Shown here one piece after another: positions 7,309 through 17,000 of a DNA stretch of 48,093 nucleotides. Every line of letters begins with the position of its first letter. Positions within the stretch are counted from its first letter, which is position 1. Source of the DNA: a virus. Below the pieces are notes generated by a model. It was not told the DNA's origin. It saw only the letters and a list, made by a program, of their open reading frames with translations, and searched no databases. The translations under genes were made by a program, and so were the position numbers. The stretch spans positions 1 through 48,093 of IMG/VR virus record IMGVR_UViG_3300025120_013693. One strand, 5' to 3'.

Positions 7309-10300
7309 TTAACCTGATAAATTTTTATCTCCGGGGTATATAATTCCCATTGTATTTATTTTTACAGCAACTCTTCGTAGACCTTCTATTAATTCTTTTT
7401 GAGGGAAAATATCTACTTTTGTTGATTTATAAGTATTATGTGTATAACAAGCTTTAGCCATTTGAGAATCAGATCTAAAGGCTGAATAATCAACTTTTGC
7501 CTTACCATTTAAATCACACCCAAAAAATGTTTGATACCAATCATCCCATACTTTTGTGCCATATTTAATAGGACATACAGGAATTTTATATTTTATTGCC
7601 CAATCTTTAACAACATCACACGTCGCTTTTACTTGTTTACTAGTATATTTTTGAAAATAACTATATTGTTTATAAGTAATTACTTGCCAACTAGACGAAG
7701 AATTTAAAAGTTTATTATAATCCTCTTCTTTAATATATCTATTAATTCCTTTATGATAATCTTTACCTTTTTGAATATCCTTTAAAATAGCATAAGCAGA
7801 TGCAAAAACTATCCAAGCAGAAAATCCATCCATTTTATATTTTTGCCCATTAAAATCATATGTTTTAATTATGAAATTCTTTTTATTTCTATTATTATAT
7901 TGACTAAAGAATTGATCAGGTTTAGAGTAATTTATCCTATCTATACCAAAAACTTTTTGATCTAAATTTATACCAAAACGATAAACATTTTTATTTTTAC
8001 CTTTAAACATATTTATATCATAAGGAGAGGCTGAATTATTAATCCATGCTGTTGTTGAATTAGTAGAAGTTCCAAATAAAACATTTTTAACGTATCCTAA
8101 ACTTACAAGGGTATTTTTTTTATAACCTAAATGATTATACTTAAAAGGAAAACCTAAACCTTTTATGTAAGGTTCACCATTTTTTCCTATTGTAAAATCT
8201 GAAATGCTACTAGGAAATTTATTTCCTTCGCTTGCATAATTGGTCCAGAATATTTGCCAAGCTTTTACTATGTTTGTTTCTGCTTGTCGTAATAATTTAT
8301 CAAGATTCGTTGTATTTTTTTTATATCTTACGGGCCTAGCAACAGCTATTTCATTATTTTTCCATTTTTTAGATCCCTGTTTATACCCAGTTGAAGTTTT
8401 TGTTAAATAACCATAACTATCAATTTCAATAGATAACATATATGGTTCTTGCTGATCAGGGTCTCCAGTTGCCGCAGATTCTCCAGGAGTTTTTCCAATA
8501 TGGTTACTCCAATATTTATCTTCAAATAATCTAACTGCTCCATTTTTACCTGCATTAGGATTTCTTTCTATTATAAAATGAGTTGCAATTGCATAAGTTT
8601 TTCTAATCCAACCACGAACATAATCAGCACTACTACCATTACTTGCAGTATGATGAATTACAATTATTTTTTTATTAGGTTGTACGCTGTTTTTAATAAC
8701 TAAACCTGTATTAGAACAAGGGTTTATAAGTGAAATTGAAGGGTCATCAAAAGCAACTGTTGGAAAACCTGGTGCTGGGGGATAACTACAACCCTCTTTA
8801 CTAATTTCTTGTTTTGTGTTACCCTGTGGCCATGGTTTTTGATTTAAATCACTTGATTTTATGTTGGATTCTTTTTCTTGAATAGGAATTGATACTGTTG
8901 TTAAAGATGTAGTCCAAGCATTATCTTTTAACGTATGGTCAATATTTTTAATAATAAAACTTAAAGTACTAGGATAATTATTTGGTAAAAAGTTTTGACT
9001 TACATTAATTTTTTGAAATATTTTAAAAGTAGAAATACCATCTAAATCAAAACTAGATTCAATAGGTATAAAACCAGTAGAATTAGATACTACTCCATTT
9101 TTTTTATAATCAACTACATCTTGTTCTGCTCTATTTAATTTATATAAAGATATCCCTTGATTTATAAAACTTGGGTTAATTTCAAACCATTTAGCATTAG
9201 ATATAGATACCTGTCTTTGTTCGACAACTGCAACATTTTGTACATCTCCTTGAGATGTATCAGCAGTGTCAATATTATAATTAAAATCTCCTCCAAAAGC
9301 CTCTGTTAAGTATTCTTGATAATTAGCTGGGTCTGTATTAAATCTTACTTCAGTACCAGCTAAACTTGCTAAATATTTTTTAGTTTCTTTTAAAATTTTT
9401 CCTTTAATTTCTCCTTTCCATCTTCCAGCTGATTCTCCAATCCAATACTCAGCATTATTTAAATTTTTACCCCAATGTAAATAATATTTATTATAACCTT
9501 TATCATCTATAGCATAACCACCAGGTATATTATTTCCTTTAAATTCTAATTTTAATGTTCCACCACTAGGAGATTCCCAAGTAATATCAAATTGGGGAAT
9601 ACCACTCGAATTACCACCTTGTGCTATTCCAACCATTCCATCACCCCAAGTATATCCCCAATAAAATCTACCTTTTGTTTTATTTGTATTAGAATCCATA
9701 CCTCTATCATAGTTACTATGGCTTGAGTTTGATTTTCTTGTTGCTATATCATTTTTAAATGTGTTCCTAAACGCAGCTAAAATTGAACTTTCTTGAGTGT
9801 CTAATTTTGTTTCTACAGAAACTGGTCCAACTTCTATAGGGGGTTGATCATATGAGGGTTCAAATCTATTTATTAATCCTCTATTAAAATTATTAAATGA
9901 TAAAGCTTTTACCCCATTGGTTTGAGATTCAGGAGATGTTGCCCCAATTGAAATTAAATTAATAAGGTCTGGGGTTATTTTAGTTTTTATATTAAAATTT
10001 TGAATAATACTAGCCTGGTTATTGTTAACGCCGTACCCATAAGCTTCAAATATAAAATCGTTTTTTGGAGTTAATTTTGTTATTCCTTTAGGTGTATTTA
10101 ATTCTATTATTTTTACATCTTTATCGTTATCAACAAATAATTCTAATTGAGTTTGGTTTGCCATAGCTTTATTTATGCCATTTAGAACATTTTGGATATA
10201 AATAAAAGTTGATATATTTCCCTTTTTATCTACATTTTTTCCTAACTCTTTAAGTAAAAAATCTATATTCAAATACATATTCATTACTTGCCCTAATAAT

Positions 10301-11877
10301 ACATTCTTTTTTGTAGTAGTAAAATCAGCTACAGCAGAATTAGCTAATTTATCAGCTGAAGAAACTCCTGAAGTAAAACAGTTTTGTTTTGTAATTTCTG
10401 AAAAAACGGGTTTAAAATATAAAACTCTTGGATCAAAAGGAACCATATCCGCAGAATAATTACAGTAAGTGTCATCTGTTTGTAACCAATTTATTATTGG
10501 TTGGTTTTTATCACTTTTTTGATTATTTTTAACTATGTAAAGATTAACAAGATCAAAATAATCATCTAAAAATCTACCAAACCTTATAAAATAACGGTTA
10601 GTTTTTGTTTTTTCTAAATTAAATCTTGCTTGTTGAAATCCGGTTGAAATAGTTTCATATAATCTATTACTTATATTTTGAATAGCAGTGTTTGTTGCAG
10701 CACTATTTGAAGTAATAACATCTCCACTACCCCCAATTATTTCTGTTATATATAAGTAATCTTCTTCATCTTTTAATGAATTAAAATTAACTTTTTTACT
10801 ATTTAAATATATAGAAATAGCATCAGTACCAATTTCGGGTGCGATAAATTTTGCTGCGTCTTGGTCTATATATTCTTGTTTTTTTGATGCTTCATATTCA
10901 TTTAAATCAACTATATTACCCAAATTTTGAGATAAATCAGTTATATTAGCTGAGCTTATTGCTGCCGGGATATTTGATTTTAAAGAAGCTATTAAGGAAC
11001 CAATAGTTACTAAATCAATTGTAATATCATAAGTAAGATCTGTGTTAATTTTCCACGAAAAATTTTGAACTTTACCATAAAAACCATCATAATTCCCAGC
11101 ATATTGTGATCTTAAAGATTCAATGCTACTATAAACATCATCATTTTTAAATCCAGCTTGAAAAAACCCAGTTTCTACTAACGTATCTTTTACATCTTCA
11201 ATTAACCTAAATGAGGGATTATTATTATCTATTGTATTTTGAGGGTTTTTATCTAGGTCGGGGAGTCTAGCAACATATTTGTCATAACCCCATTCAACAA
11301 GCATATTATAACCTAATCTAAGATATAAAGCTTCAATAATATTAAACTGCAGTTTATTATAACATTTTATAGTAATGGTTGCTTTTCTAATAGAACCCCT
11401 ATTTAATGTTTTAATTTTTAAATTTTTAACACCTGGTCCCGGTTGTAATCCTCTATCCTGACCTATTCCTCCATATAAAGCAGAAGCACCAAAAGTATCT
11501 CTATAATTATTTGATGTTGCAACTCCTGATCTAAAATCCCAATTACTATCTGCGTTTATAGTACTTGTTCCATTAAATAAGACAAATTGTTGAGCTAAAT
11601 TTGAACCATTTAAGCCTAATTTTGATGTATCATCAGTATTAATAGTAATACCAGAATCTTCAAATATATTTTTTATTTTTTCTGATGCATATTGACCCCC
11701 AATATTTACCCCAGATGCAAATTTAATCCATGCATTACGATTATTTAAATAATTTATTATTTCTGGGGTTCTTTGGATATAGTTATCTCCATACCCTGCA
11801 GCTGCTACTGTTTGACGTACTTTTAATTGGGATGATGTTATTTGATCTAATCCTCCTCCTATTATATTCCCCAGCAT
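7309..11877 (-). CDS. Giant baseplate hub-like protein with internal amidase domain
   Basis: A 1522-aa virion protein. The N-terminal third has baseplate-like character (GPGVKNLKIKTLNRGS, and LYLRLGYNMLVEWGYDKYV near residues 180-200). At about residues 1065-1180 there is an N-acetylmuramoyl-L-alanine amidase/PGRP-type (Amidase_2) domain. Its signatures are KIIVIHHTAS with the first zinc-binding histidine, ATHFIIERN, YWSNHIGK and the strand MLSIEIDSYG. The remaining ~340 residues are Lys/Tyr/Asn-rich and unassigned. T4 places a lysozyme in its hub protein gp5 to pierce peptidoglycan; an amidase here would do the same job with different bond specificity (inference). It lies 6 nt after a LysM-like gpX/gp53-type gene. 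Alternatives are a baseplate wedge or tail-spike enzyme. Confidence 0.75.
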   Translation of the reverse strand: MLGNIIGGGLDQITSSQLKVRQTVAAAGYGDNYIQRTPEIINYLNNRNAWIKFASGVNIGGQYASEKIKNIFEDSGITINTDDTSKLGLNGSNLAQQFVLFNGTSTINADSNWDFRSGVATSNNYRDTFGASALYGGIGQDRGLQPGPGVKNLKIKTLNRGSIRKATITIKCYNKLQFNIIEALYLRLGYNMLVEWGYDKYVARLPDLDKNPQNTIDNNNPSFRLIEDVKDTLVETGFFQAGFKNDDVYSSIESLRSQYAGNYDGFYGKVQNFSWKINTDLTYDITIDLVTIGSLIASLKSNIPAAISSANITDLSQNLGNIVDLNEYEASKKQEYIDQDAAKFIAPEIGTDAISIYLNSKKVNFNSLKDEEDYLYITEIIGGSGDVITSNSAATNTAIQNISNRLYETISTGFQQARFNLEKTKTNRYFIRFGRFLDDYFDLVNLYIVKNNQKSDKNQPIINWLQTDDTYCNYSADMVPFDPRVLYFKPVFSEITKQNCFTSGVSSADKLANSAVADFTTTKKNVLLGQVMNMYLNIDFLLKELGKNVDKKGNISTFIYIQNVLNGINKAMANQTQLELFVDNDKDVKIIELNTPKGITKLTPKNDFIFEAYGYGVNNNQASIIQNFNIKTKITPDLINLISIGATSPESQTNGVKALSFNNFNRGLINRFEPSYDQPPIEVGPVSVETKLDTQESSILAAFRNTFKNDIATRKSNSSHSNYDRGMDSNTNKTKGRFYWGYTWGDGMVGIAQGGNSSGIPQFDITWESPSGGTLKLEFKGNNIPGGYAIDDKGYNKYYLHWGKNLNNAEYWIGESAGRWKGEIKGKILKETKKYLASLAGTEVRFNTDPANYQEYLTEAFGGDFNYNIDTADTSQGDVQNVAVVEQRQVSISNAKWFEINPSFINQGISLYKLNRAEQDVVDYKKNGVVSNSTGFIPIESSFDLDGISTFKIFQKINVSQNFLPNNYPSTLSFIIKNIDHTLKDNAWTTSLTTVSIPIQEKESNIKSSDLNQKPWPQGNTKQEISKEGCSYPPAPGFPTVAFDDPSISLINPCSNTGLVIKNSVQPNKKIIVIHHTASNGSSADYVRGWIRKTYAIATHFIIERNPNAGKNGAVRLFEDKYWSNHIGKTPGESAATGDPDQQEPYMLSIEIDSYGYLTKTSTGYKQGSKKWKNNEIAVARPVRYKKNTTNLDKLLRQAETNIVKAWQIFWTNYASEGNKFPSSISDFTIGKNGEPYIKGLGFPFKYNHLGYKKNTLVSLGYVKNVLFGTSTNSTTAWINNSASPYDINMFKGKNKNVYRFGINLDQKVFGIDRINYSKPDQFFSQYNNRNKKNFIIKTYDFNGQKYKMDGFSAWIVFASAYAILKDIQKGKDYHKGINRYIKEEDYNKLLNSSSSWQVITYKQYSYFQKYTSKQVKATCDVVKDWAIKYKIPVCPIKYGTKVWDDWYQTFFGCDLNGKAKVDYSAFRSDSQMAKACYTHNTYKSTKVDIFPQKELIEGLRRVAVKINTMGIIYPGDKNLSG

Positions 11878-11883
11878 AACTTT

Positions 11884-12183
11884 TTAATTATTTATAAGTT
11901 GAAAATTTCTTACTGTCCCCGCATAATTTGTTGGAATTCTTAATTGTGTTCCTTCAGGTGGATAATATGAATTTTTTGGCAATTGAGGATTAGCTGATAC
12001 TATTACCCACCATAAACTAGGATCCCCATAATATTGTTGTGCTAATATATCATATCTATCTCCAGAATCAGTAAAAACATAAATATCACTAAAAGATGTT
12101 GATATTAGAGGATATCGTACCGTACCCTTAAAAGGTTTTCCTGATTTTGTGAATAAATTATCTAAATTAGTATATCTTGCCAT
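11884..12183 (-). CDS. Small LysM-like baseplate protein (gpX/gp53-like)
   Basis: A 99-aa protein with a LysM-like fold as found in tail protein X and T4 gp53-type baseplate proteins. The core reads DRYDILAQQYYGDPSLWWVI, followed by SANPQLPKNSYYPPEGTQLRIP. This is the usual succession of a strand, a helix with the GDPxLWW signature, and the closing PxGTxLxIP strand. In other phages such proteins join the hub or wedge to the tail tube end. It sits between a 774-aa baseplate protein and the 1522-aa hub-like protein. gpX and gp53 cannot be separated by eye. Confidence 0.72.
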   Translation of the reverse strand: MARYTNLDNLFTKSGKPFKGTVRYPLISTSFSDIYVFTDSGDRYDILAQQYYGDPSLWWVIVSANPQLPKNSYYPPEGTQLRIPTNYAGTVRNFQLINN

Positions 12184-12202
12184 AATTTAATTTTTCTTTA
12201 AT

Positions 12203-14527
12203 TTAATCTTCACTTGCAAAGGCTTCATCTATAACTGAAGTTGCTATTGGAGTATTAGAAATTTTTTCTACAGGAATTCTTAGATCCTCAACACCAGGTA
12301 AGTTTTGGCCTGTTAAATCAACAATGGTTTGTGGTTCAAGTATAGAACCAACTGCCGCAGGTTTTTCTCTAACAGTAGATCTTTTATCATAATTATTTCT
12401 TCCTCCATTTCTGTTATCACCTAAAGCTATATACCTTTGTGGTCCATATCCAGTTAAAATAGCTTCTTCAATTGGTGTGCCATTTTCAGTTCCATCTGCT
12501 TGAGCATCTCCATTATCTTGGCTATTTTCATCAAATATTTTTCCAAATTTATTCTTTTGAATTTGTGGTACAAACTCATGGATTGGGGTAAACTTAAATC
12601 CAGTTACTTGCATTATAAATGGGAGTTGTTTAATACTTCCATCTTCTTCACCTTCTTCATTAACAGCTATTTCCCAAGGAGAATCTTTTGGTGGTGTAAA
12701 GTTAATACCACTCATAAATCCTGTTTGTTCAAATAAATAATCTCCTATAGTTAATTTAATTAAATTACCTCTCATATATCCATTTTCAGAATAATCTGGG
12801 GCGCAAATTGAAGCTAAGTAATTTAATTTTTTATACATTATTAATAGTTCTGCTCTAGATTGAGCTGCAACTGTCCAATCTAATGAAAATTCTCTTGAAA
12901 ATCCAGTATAATTATAAAAACTTTCAGCCCTACCCATATAAGTTGTTTCATTCCATTTAGCAGAATAACTATCATTCATATTATCTATAAATGCTCTAAA
13001 ATGTATGTACGTAGTAAAACTTGGATCATTATTATTAATAACACCAATTCTAAATTTACATAAATCTTTTTGTTTTCCTGCATAGGTAGCATTTTGAACT
13101 AACCCTATACCTGTTGGATTATTGGTAGTATAAAGGGGATAAGCATTTACTTTATCTAAAGCACTACTAAAATTATTTAATGAGTTTGATGCAAATGAAA
13201 AAGAAGTTTTATTTAATTTATCATCTCTACCTGGGTCTCCTATATTAGTTCTACCTACTAATATTTTATCTCTATTAGTGTAAGATTGGTTAAATTTAGA
13301 TCCATTTTTTCTAAAATCAATAATATTACCACCTTTAGCCCCGGCACCAGTATTATCACCTGCTGCTATTATTTCATCGTAGGTTAATCCTGGTTGATTT
13401 CCTACAGAAGGATTAGGTAAAAAGGATTCTGGTTGGTAAACTGATAAACCTACATCAGCAATTAAACTACCATTAATATCACCATTATCAACTTTAACTT
13501 GTCCATTATTAGACATTTCAAATAATGTAATATTACCAGTTATTTGTTCATAAATCCTACTAACTGATTTTATTTTATTTACATTACTATTTGTTTTACC
13601 AAAATAAGTACCACCTCTAAAATTCCAAGGAAGGAGATTATTTACAAGATCTGTTGAGCTTTTAGTTATTGTTTTTTTACCAAAAACACTATAATCATAT
13701 CCAAAATTACTAACTTTAGAAACCCCAGTAGTATAAAATCCTGAAGTATCTAATTGAGGGTTATTAGTTCCTGTTCTTCCATCACCTGGCATATTAACTT
13801 TAGTACGACCTCCTACTCCTAAAACAGAACCAGGTCCCCCACTATAAGAATATAAAATGCCAGGGTTTGTATCTTTTCTATTTACATTAAGAGAAGTAAA
13901 AGCTAATAATCTACTTGATGGTTTGTTTTCTAATCTTTCTTTTGATGCTAGAGTATTTATATAAAGGGGGTTTGATAAAGGATCATCAAAACCTAAAAGG
14001 TTAAAAAAGCCCCCATCACCATCTGTATCTGCTGTTGGGTCTATTCCCTGTTTTAATAGATGTGTTCCAATTCCAACCCCTGCTGCTTGTAATATAGTAG
14101 AAGTTGGTAAATAAATTCCATTATTAAATGCCCTATTATTTTTAGATCCATCTGGAAAATCTTCATTATTAGTACCTGCTAAAACATTTACACCTGATCT
14201 CGATAGTGCCTCTTGTTTTGCTGTAAATAAAAGTCCATTAGGAGATTTTAAATCAGTAAACATTTTTGTTAATCTAGAAACATCTCTAAAAGCTATTTCA
14301 GGTAATAAAGCCCCTCCTCTTAATAAAAAGTCTTCTACTTGTCCTGCCTCTAATTGTGTTGAAGCATCAAAATCAGTCTCATTAAAGTTTCTTTGACGTA
14401 TTTCAATTACTTCATAGGGTTGACCACTCGCATTAGTATCACGAGGGCCTGCTCCACGTCTATCATAGCCGTATTGGGCAGTTCTATATTCGGAAAGATC
14501 CGTCCTTATTGTAAGTAACCTAGGCAA
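12203..14527 (-). CDS. Baseplate/tail-tube-proximal structural protein, TTG start
   Basis: A 774-aa virion protein. The N-terminal two thirds is Asn/Gly/Ser-rich and low in clear motifs. The C-terminal ~250 residues hold a recognisable tail-tube-like module: YIHFRAFIDNMNDSYSAKW, GRAESFYNYTGFSRE and SLDWTVAAQSRAELLIMYKK. It continues with IGDYLFEQTGFMSGINFTP and SPWEIAV, as seen in baseplate tube-initiator or hub proteins of T4-like marine phages. The start must be TTG at 14525-14527 because an in-frame TAG immediately precedes it and the next Met is about 90 residues in. It follows a 61-aa gene by 13 nt and precedes the LysM-like gene. Baseplate role is likely; the exact T4 counterpart (gp48/gp54 or gp27 type) is uncertain. 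Confidence 0.68.
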   Translation of the reverse strand: MPRLLTIRTDLSEYRTAQYGYDRRGAGPRDTNASGQPYEVIEIRQRNFNETDFDASTQLEAGQVEDFLLRGGALLPEIAFRDVSRLTKMFTDLKSPNGLLFTAKQEALSRSGVNVLAGTNNEDFPDGSKNNRAFNNGIYLPTSTILQAAGVGIGTHLLKQGIDPTADTDGDGGFFNLLGFDDPLSNPLYINTLASKERLENKPSSRLLAFTSLNVNRKDTNPGILYSYSGGPGSVLGVGGRTKVNMPGDGRTGTNNPQLDTSGFYTTGVSKVSNFGYDYSVFGKKTITKSSTDLVNNLLPWNFRGGTYFGKTNSNVNKIKSVSRIYEQITGNITLFEMSNNGQVKVDNGDINGSLIADVGLSVYQPESFLPNPSVGNQPGLTYDEIIAAGDNTGAGAKGGNIIDFRKNGSKFNQSYTNRDKILVGRTNIGDPGRDDKLNKTSFSFASNSLNNFSSALDKVNAYPLYTTNNPTGIGLVQNATYAGKQKDLCKFRIGVINNNDPSFTTYIHFRAFIDNMNDSYSAKWNETTYMGRAESFYNYTGFSREFSLDWTVAAQSRAELLIMYKKLNYLASICAPDYSENGYMRGNLIKLTIGDYLFEQTGFMSGINFTPPKDSPWEIAVNEEGEEDGSIKQLPFIMQVTGFKFTPIHEFVPQIQKNKFGKIFDENSQDNGDAQADGTENGTPIEEAILTGYGPQRYIALGDNRNGGRNNYDKRSTVREKPAAVGSILEPQTIVDLTGQNLPGVEDLRIPVEKISNTPIATSVIDEAFASED

Positions 14528-14540
14528 CTATATAATAATT

Positions 14541-14726
14541 TTAGTTACCTGTGTTATCTGTTATTCTTGTAGAAATATTGACAAGATAATCTTCATAAGT
14601 TCCTTGTTCAAAAGTATTATTAATTGGAATAGTACCAGGTCCAGGAGATAAAGGTCCTGTTGGTTTTTGTCCTTTTAAGAAAGTTACTTGTGAACCGTCT
14701 AATAAAAATTTGTTTAGTAAAGCCAT
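14541..14726 (-). CDS. Small hypothetical protein, 61 aa
   Basis: A 61-aa protein with a Pro/Gly-rich centre (KGQKPTGPLSPGPGTIP). It has no recognised domain or membrane segment. It lies between the tape measure and the 774-aa baseplate protein and has a late-type motif 27 nt upstream, so it is probably a real late gene, perhaps a minor baseplate component. The function is unknown. Confidence 0.55.
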   Translation of the reverse strand: MALLNKFLLDGSQVTFLKGQKPTGPLSPGPGTIPINNTFEQGTYEDYLVNISTRITDNTGN

Positions 14727-14753
14727 AATTTGTATTTTAAGTTATTAAATTTA

Positions 14754-14768
14754 TTTTATTATAAATAT
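14754..14768 (-). promoter_or_regulatory. Late-type motif upstream of the 61-aa gene
   Basis: The minus strand reads ATATTTATAATAAAA, a full match, 27 nt before the ATG at 14726 and touching the tape-measure stop region. Candidate late promoter for the baseplate genes downstream. Confidence 0.5.
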
Positions 14769-14769
14769 G

Positions 14770-16977
14770 TTACTGTATAGGAAATGCATTTAAACCTACA
14801 GCAGTTCCCATATCTACTGAATCTATATTAATTTCAGGTTCTGGTCTATTAGCCATTCCCGTTAAGGTAGAGCTTATATTTTCAAGTGCTTTAGCCATAA
14901 CCCCAGTACCAGTATTATCACCACCACCACCACTACCTAAGTCAGTACCAGCTAAAACTGTATCCTTATTATTTAATGCAAAAGCTCCTTCGGGACCTAA
15001 TAGCATTCTATTTCCATATCCACCACCCATTCCTGTACCTGGTGACATAAGGTCATCAGCTGTTGATAATTTACCTAATAAAAATCCTATTATCCCAGCC
15101 ATTAAACCAATTGCAATAAATCCACCAACATATGGAATTTTAGAAACACTCTTACCAGCTTCTGCTGCTGCACCAATAGCATCTGCTGCCGCTTCTTTTT
15201 TAGCAGATTGAACTAATAATTTTTGAATACCTAACTGAGTACCCATTCCAATAACCATTTTGGCTATATTTCCAAGCATTAAAGTACCTAAAAGACCCAT
15301 TGTAGCATAAATACCTTCTGAAGATGATAATATTGAAGCAAAACCTGTTATAAAATCTCCAAACGCACCATCCATCATTTCTCCTAATAAATCACCTAAT
15401 TTAGTCATTGTATCTTGTAATTTTTCGGCTGCTGATGATTGTTCATATGCGGCTAACATTTGTTTACCAGTTTCTGATGTTTTTAATTCTTCTAGTCTAC
15501 CTTCTTCTTCTAATTGTTTTATAGAATCAGCACCTATCATATTAAGAGTTTCTCTTTCTCTTAACATATTAGCTAATTGATCAGCAGTCATTCCTGCTGC
15601 TTTAGCTAAGGATTCTTGTTGAATAACATTTAATGAAGAAAATTCTTCTGCCGTTCCCATTTGTTCAGCTATCTCAGTTAAAGCTTCTGCACTTTTTCCT
15701 TCTAAAGCTAATCTTCTTGCTGTTTCAAGATTTATTGATTTACCTGTCATTAATTCAGCTTCCATTTCGGCCTCAATAGATGAACTAAAATCTAAAAGGT
15801 TTCTTGATATATCAGAAGCTTCTTTTAGTGTTACTCCTAATTTGTTAGCTGCTATTACTGCTTCCGATAATCTTTTAGTATTAAACCCATATTGGGCACC
15901 TAATTGACCATTAATTTTAGATACTTCTTTTACAACTTTTCTTCCATCAACTCTTATTCCTGTTAACTTTGATTCAGCTGCTACTGAATCGAGTATACCT
16001 TCTGTTATATCAGTAGTACTTTTACCAGTTAATGTAGTTACTTTAGCAAATTCAGCTGCTTCTTCAGTTGATAAACCCAGCTTTTTAGTTAGCATTACCT
16101 GGTCTTCTAATACATCATTAGAAAGCTTATTTGAAATACCTAAAGCTTCTGTTATTCCTACTTGGGCAGCTCTTAATTTTGATATTGAAGCATATGATCT
16201 GTCAGAGCTCATAGAAAATTCAACCATTTGTTTTCTCATATCAAAGGCTTGATCTCTAGACATACCTAAAGTTCTATTAAACTCTGTTGCAGCCTTATTA
16301 CCCTTTATAATCATACCAAGTAATGCTGCAGGACCAAATGCAGCCATTAATTGATTTCCAGCAGCTGCTGTTGCCTTCACAAAACCACCACCTTCTACAC
16401 GTGCTTCTCTAGCAGCTTTTGCTGCTTTACCAAAGGGTCCAGCGATTGCAGGGCCTATACCTGGAATAGTCTTAAGGGTATCTTCCATTCCCTTAAAAAA
16501 TGCAGTCTTTTTGTTTAAATCAGCATTAGCTGCATTAATTTCATCAAAACTTCCTTCTAATGCTGCTGCTGCTTCTGAAGCTGCATATAAATTTTTTAAA
16601 GTTTTTTGAATGTTTTTGGCTTCTTTCCCAGTTGCATTTGCAGCTTTTTCTTGAAATAATTTAATCTGCTGTTCAACCTTTAACTTTTTAAGTTTTATAC
16701 TTTGAACTTCTTTTGCTAATGCCCTAGCTGCATTTTCATCTTTTAAAATATCTTTATTAACAACAGCTAATTTAGCAGCCGAAGCAGCTAATGAATTAGC
16801 GTCAGTACCTGCTAATTTAATAGCTTCCGAAAATTCTTCACTATTTTTAGCACTATCTCTAAGAGATGCTACTATTTCTTTAAATGTAGTTTGTAGAAAT
16901 TGGCCTTCTTCTCGAAGACCCGATAAGATTTCTTTAGATTCGGAGAGATTATTTTTTAATTCCTTGCCGTCAGCCAT
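14770..16977 (-). CDS. Tail tape measure protein
   Basis: A 735-aa tape measure that sets tail length and probably crosses the host envelope during DNA ejection. The first ~170 residues are Ala/Lys/Glu-rich and helical (coiled-coil-like). A Gly/Ala-rich segment (IPGIGPAIAGPFGKAAKAA) follows. Next comes the AATEFNRTLGMSRDQA...AAQVGITEALG region typical of tape measures, and two hydrophobic segments lie near 556-578 and 617-640. The C-terminus is Gly-rich. Its place directly after the overlapping chaperone pair (17001-18015) is the classic order. A late-type motif stands 6 nt before the ATG. For a myovirus, 735 aa predicts a tail of roughly T4 scale (T4 gp29 is about 590 aa). Confidence 0.86.
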   Translation of the reverse strand: MADGKELKNNLSESKEILSGLREEGQFLQTTFKEIVASLRDSAKNSEEFSEAIKLAGTDANSLAASAAKLAVVNKDILKDENAARALAKEVQSIKLKKLKVEQQIKLFQEKAANATGKEAKNIQKTLKNLYAASEAAAALEGSFDEINAANADLNKKTAFFKGMEDTLKTIPGIGPAIAGPFGKAAKAAREARVEGGGFVKATAAAGNQLMAAFGPAALLGMIIKGNKAATEFNRTLGMSRDQAFDMRKQMVEFSMSSDRSYASISKLRAAQVGITEALGISNKLSNDVLEDQVMLTKKLGLSTEEAAEFAKVTTLTGKSTTDITEGILDSVAAESKLTGIRVDGRKVVKEVSKINGQLGAQYGFNTKRLSEAVIAANKLGVTLKEASDISRNLLDFSSSIEAEMEAELMTGKSINLETARRLALEGKSAEALTEIAEQMGTAEEFSSLNVIQQESLAKAAGMTADQLANMLRERETLNMIGADSIKQLEEEGRLEELKTSETGKQMLAAYEQSSAAEKLQDTMTKLGDLLGEMMDGAFGDFITGFASILSSSEGIYATMGLLGTLMLGNIAKMVIGMGTQLGIQKLLVQSAKKEAAADAIGAAAEAGKSVSKIPYVGGFIAIGLMAGIIGFLLGKLSTADDLMSPGTGMGGGYGNRMLLGPEGAFALNNKDTVLAGTDLGSGGGGDNTGTGVMAKALENISSTLTGMANRPEPEINIDSVDMGTAVGLNAFPIQ

Positions 16978-16983
16978 AAATTA

Positions 16984-16998
16984 TTTTATTATAAATAT
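16984..16998 (-). promoter_or_regulatory. Late-type motif upstream of the tape measure
   Basis: Full copy of ATATTTATAATAAAA on the minus strand, 6 nt before the tape-measure ATG. It is located in the 23-nt gap after the chaperone extension stop. Confidence 0.5.
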
Positions 16999-17000
16999 TA

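Noticed and set aside
11884-11910. TATAAATA on the minus strand before the 1522-aa gene
   Set aside because: It lies in the last codons of the LysM-like gene, stands alone and is not part of the recurring motif set; probably chance in AT-rich DNA.
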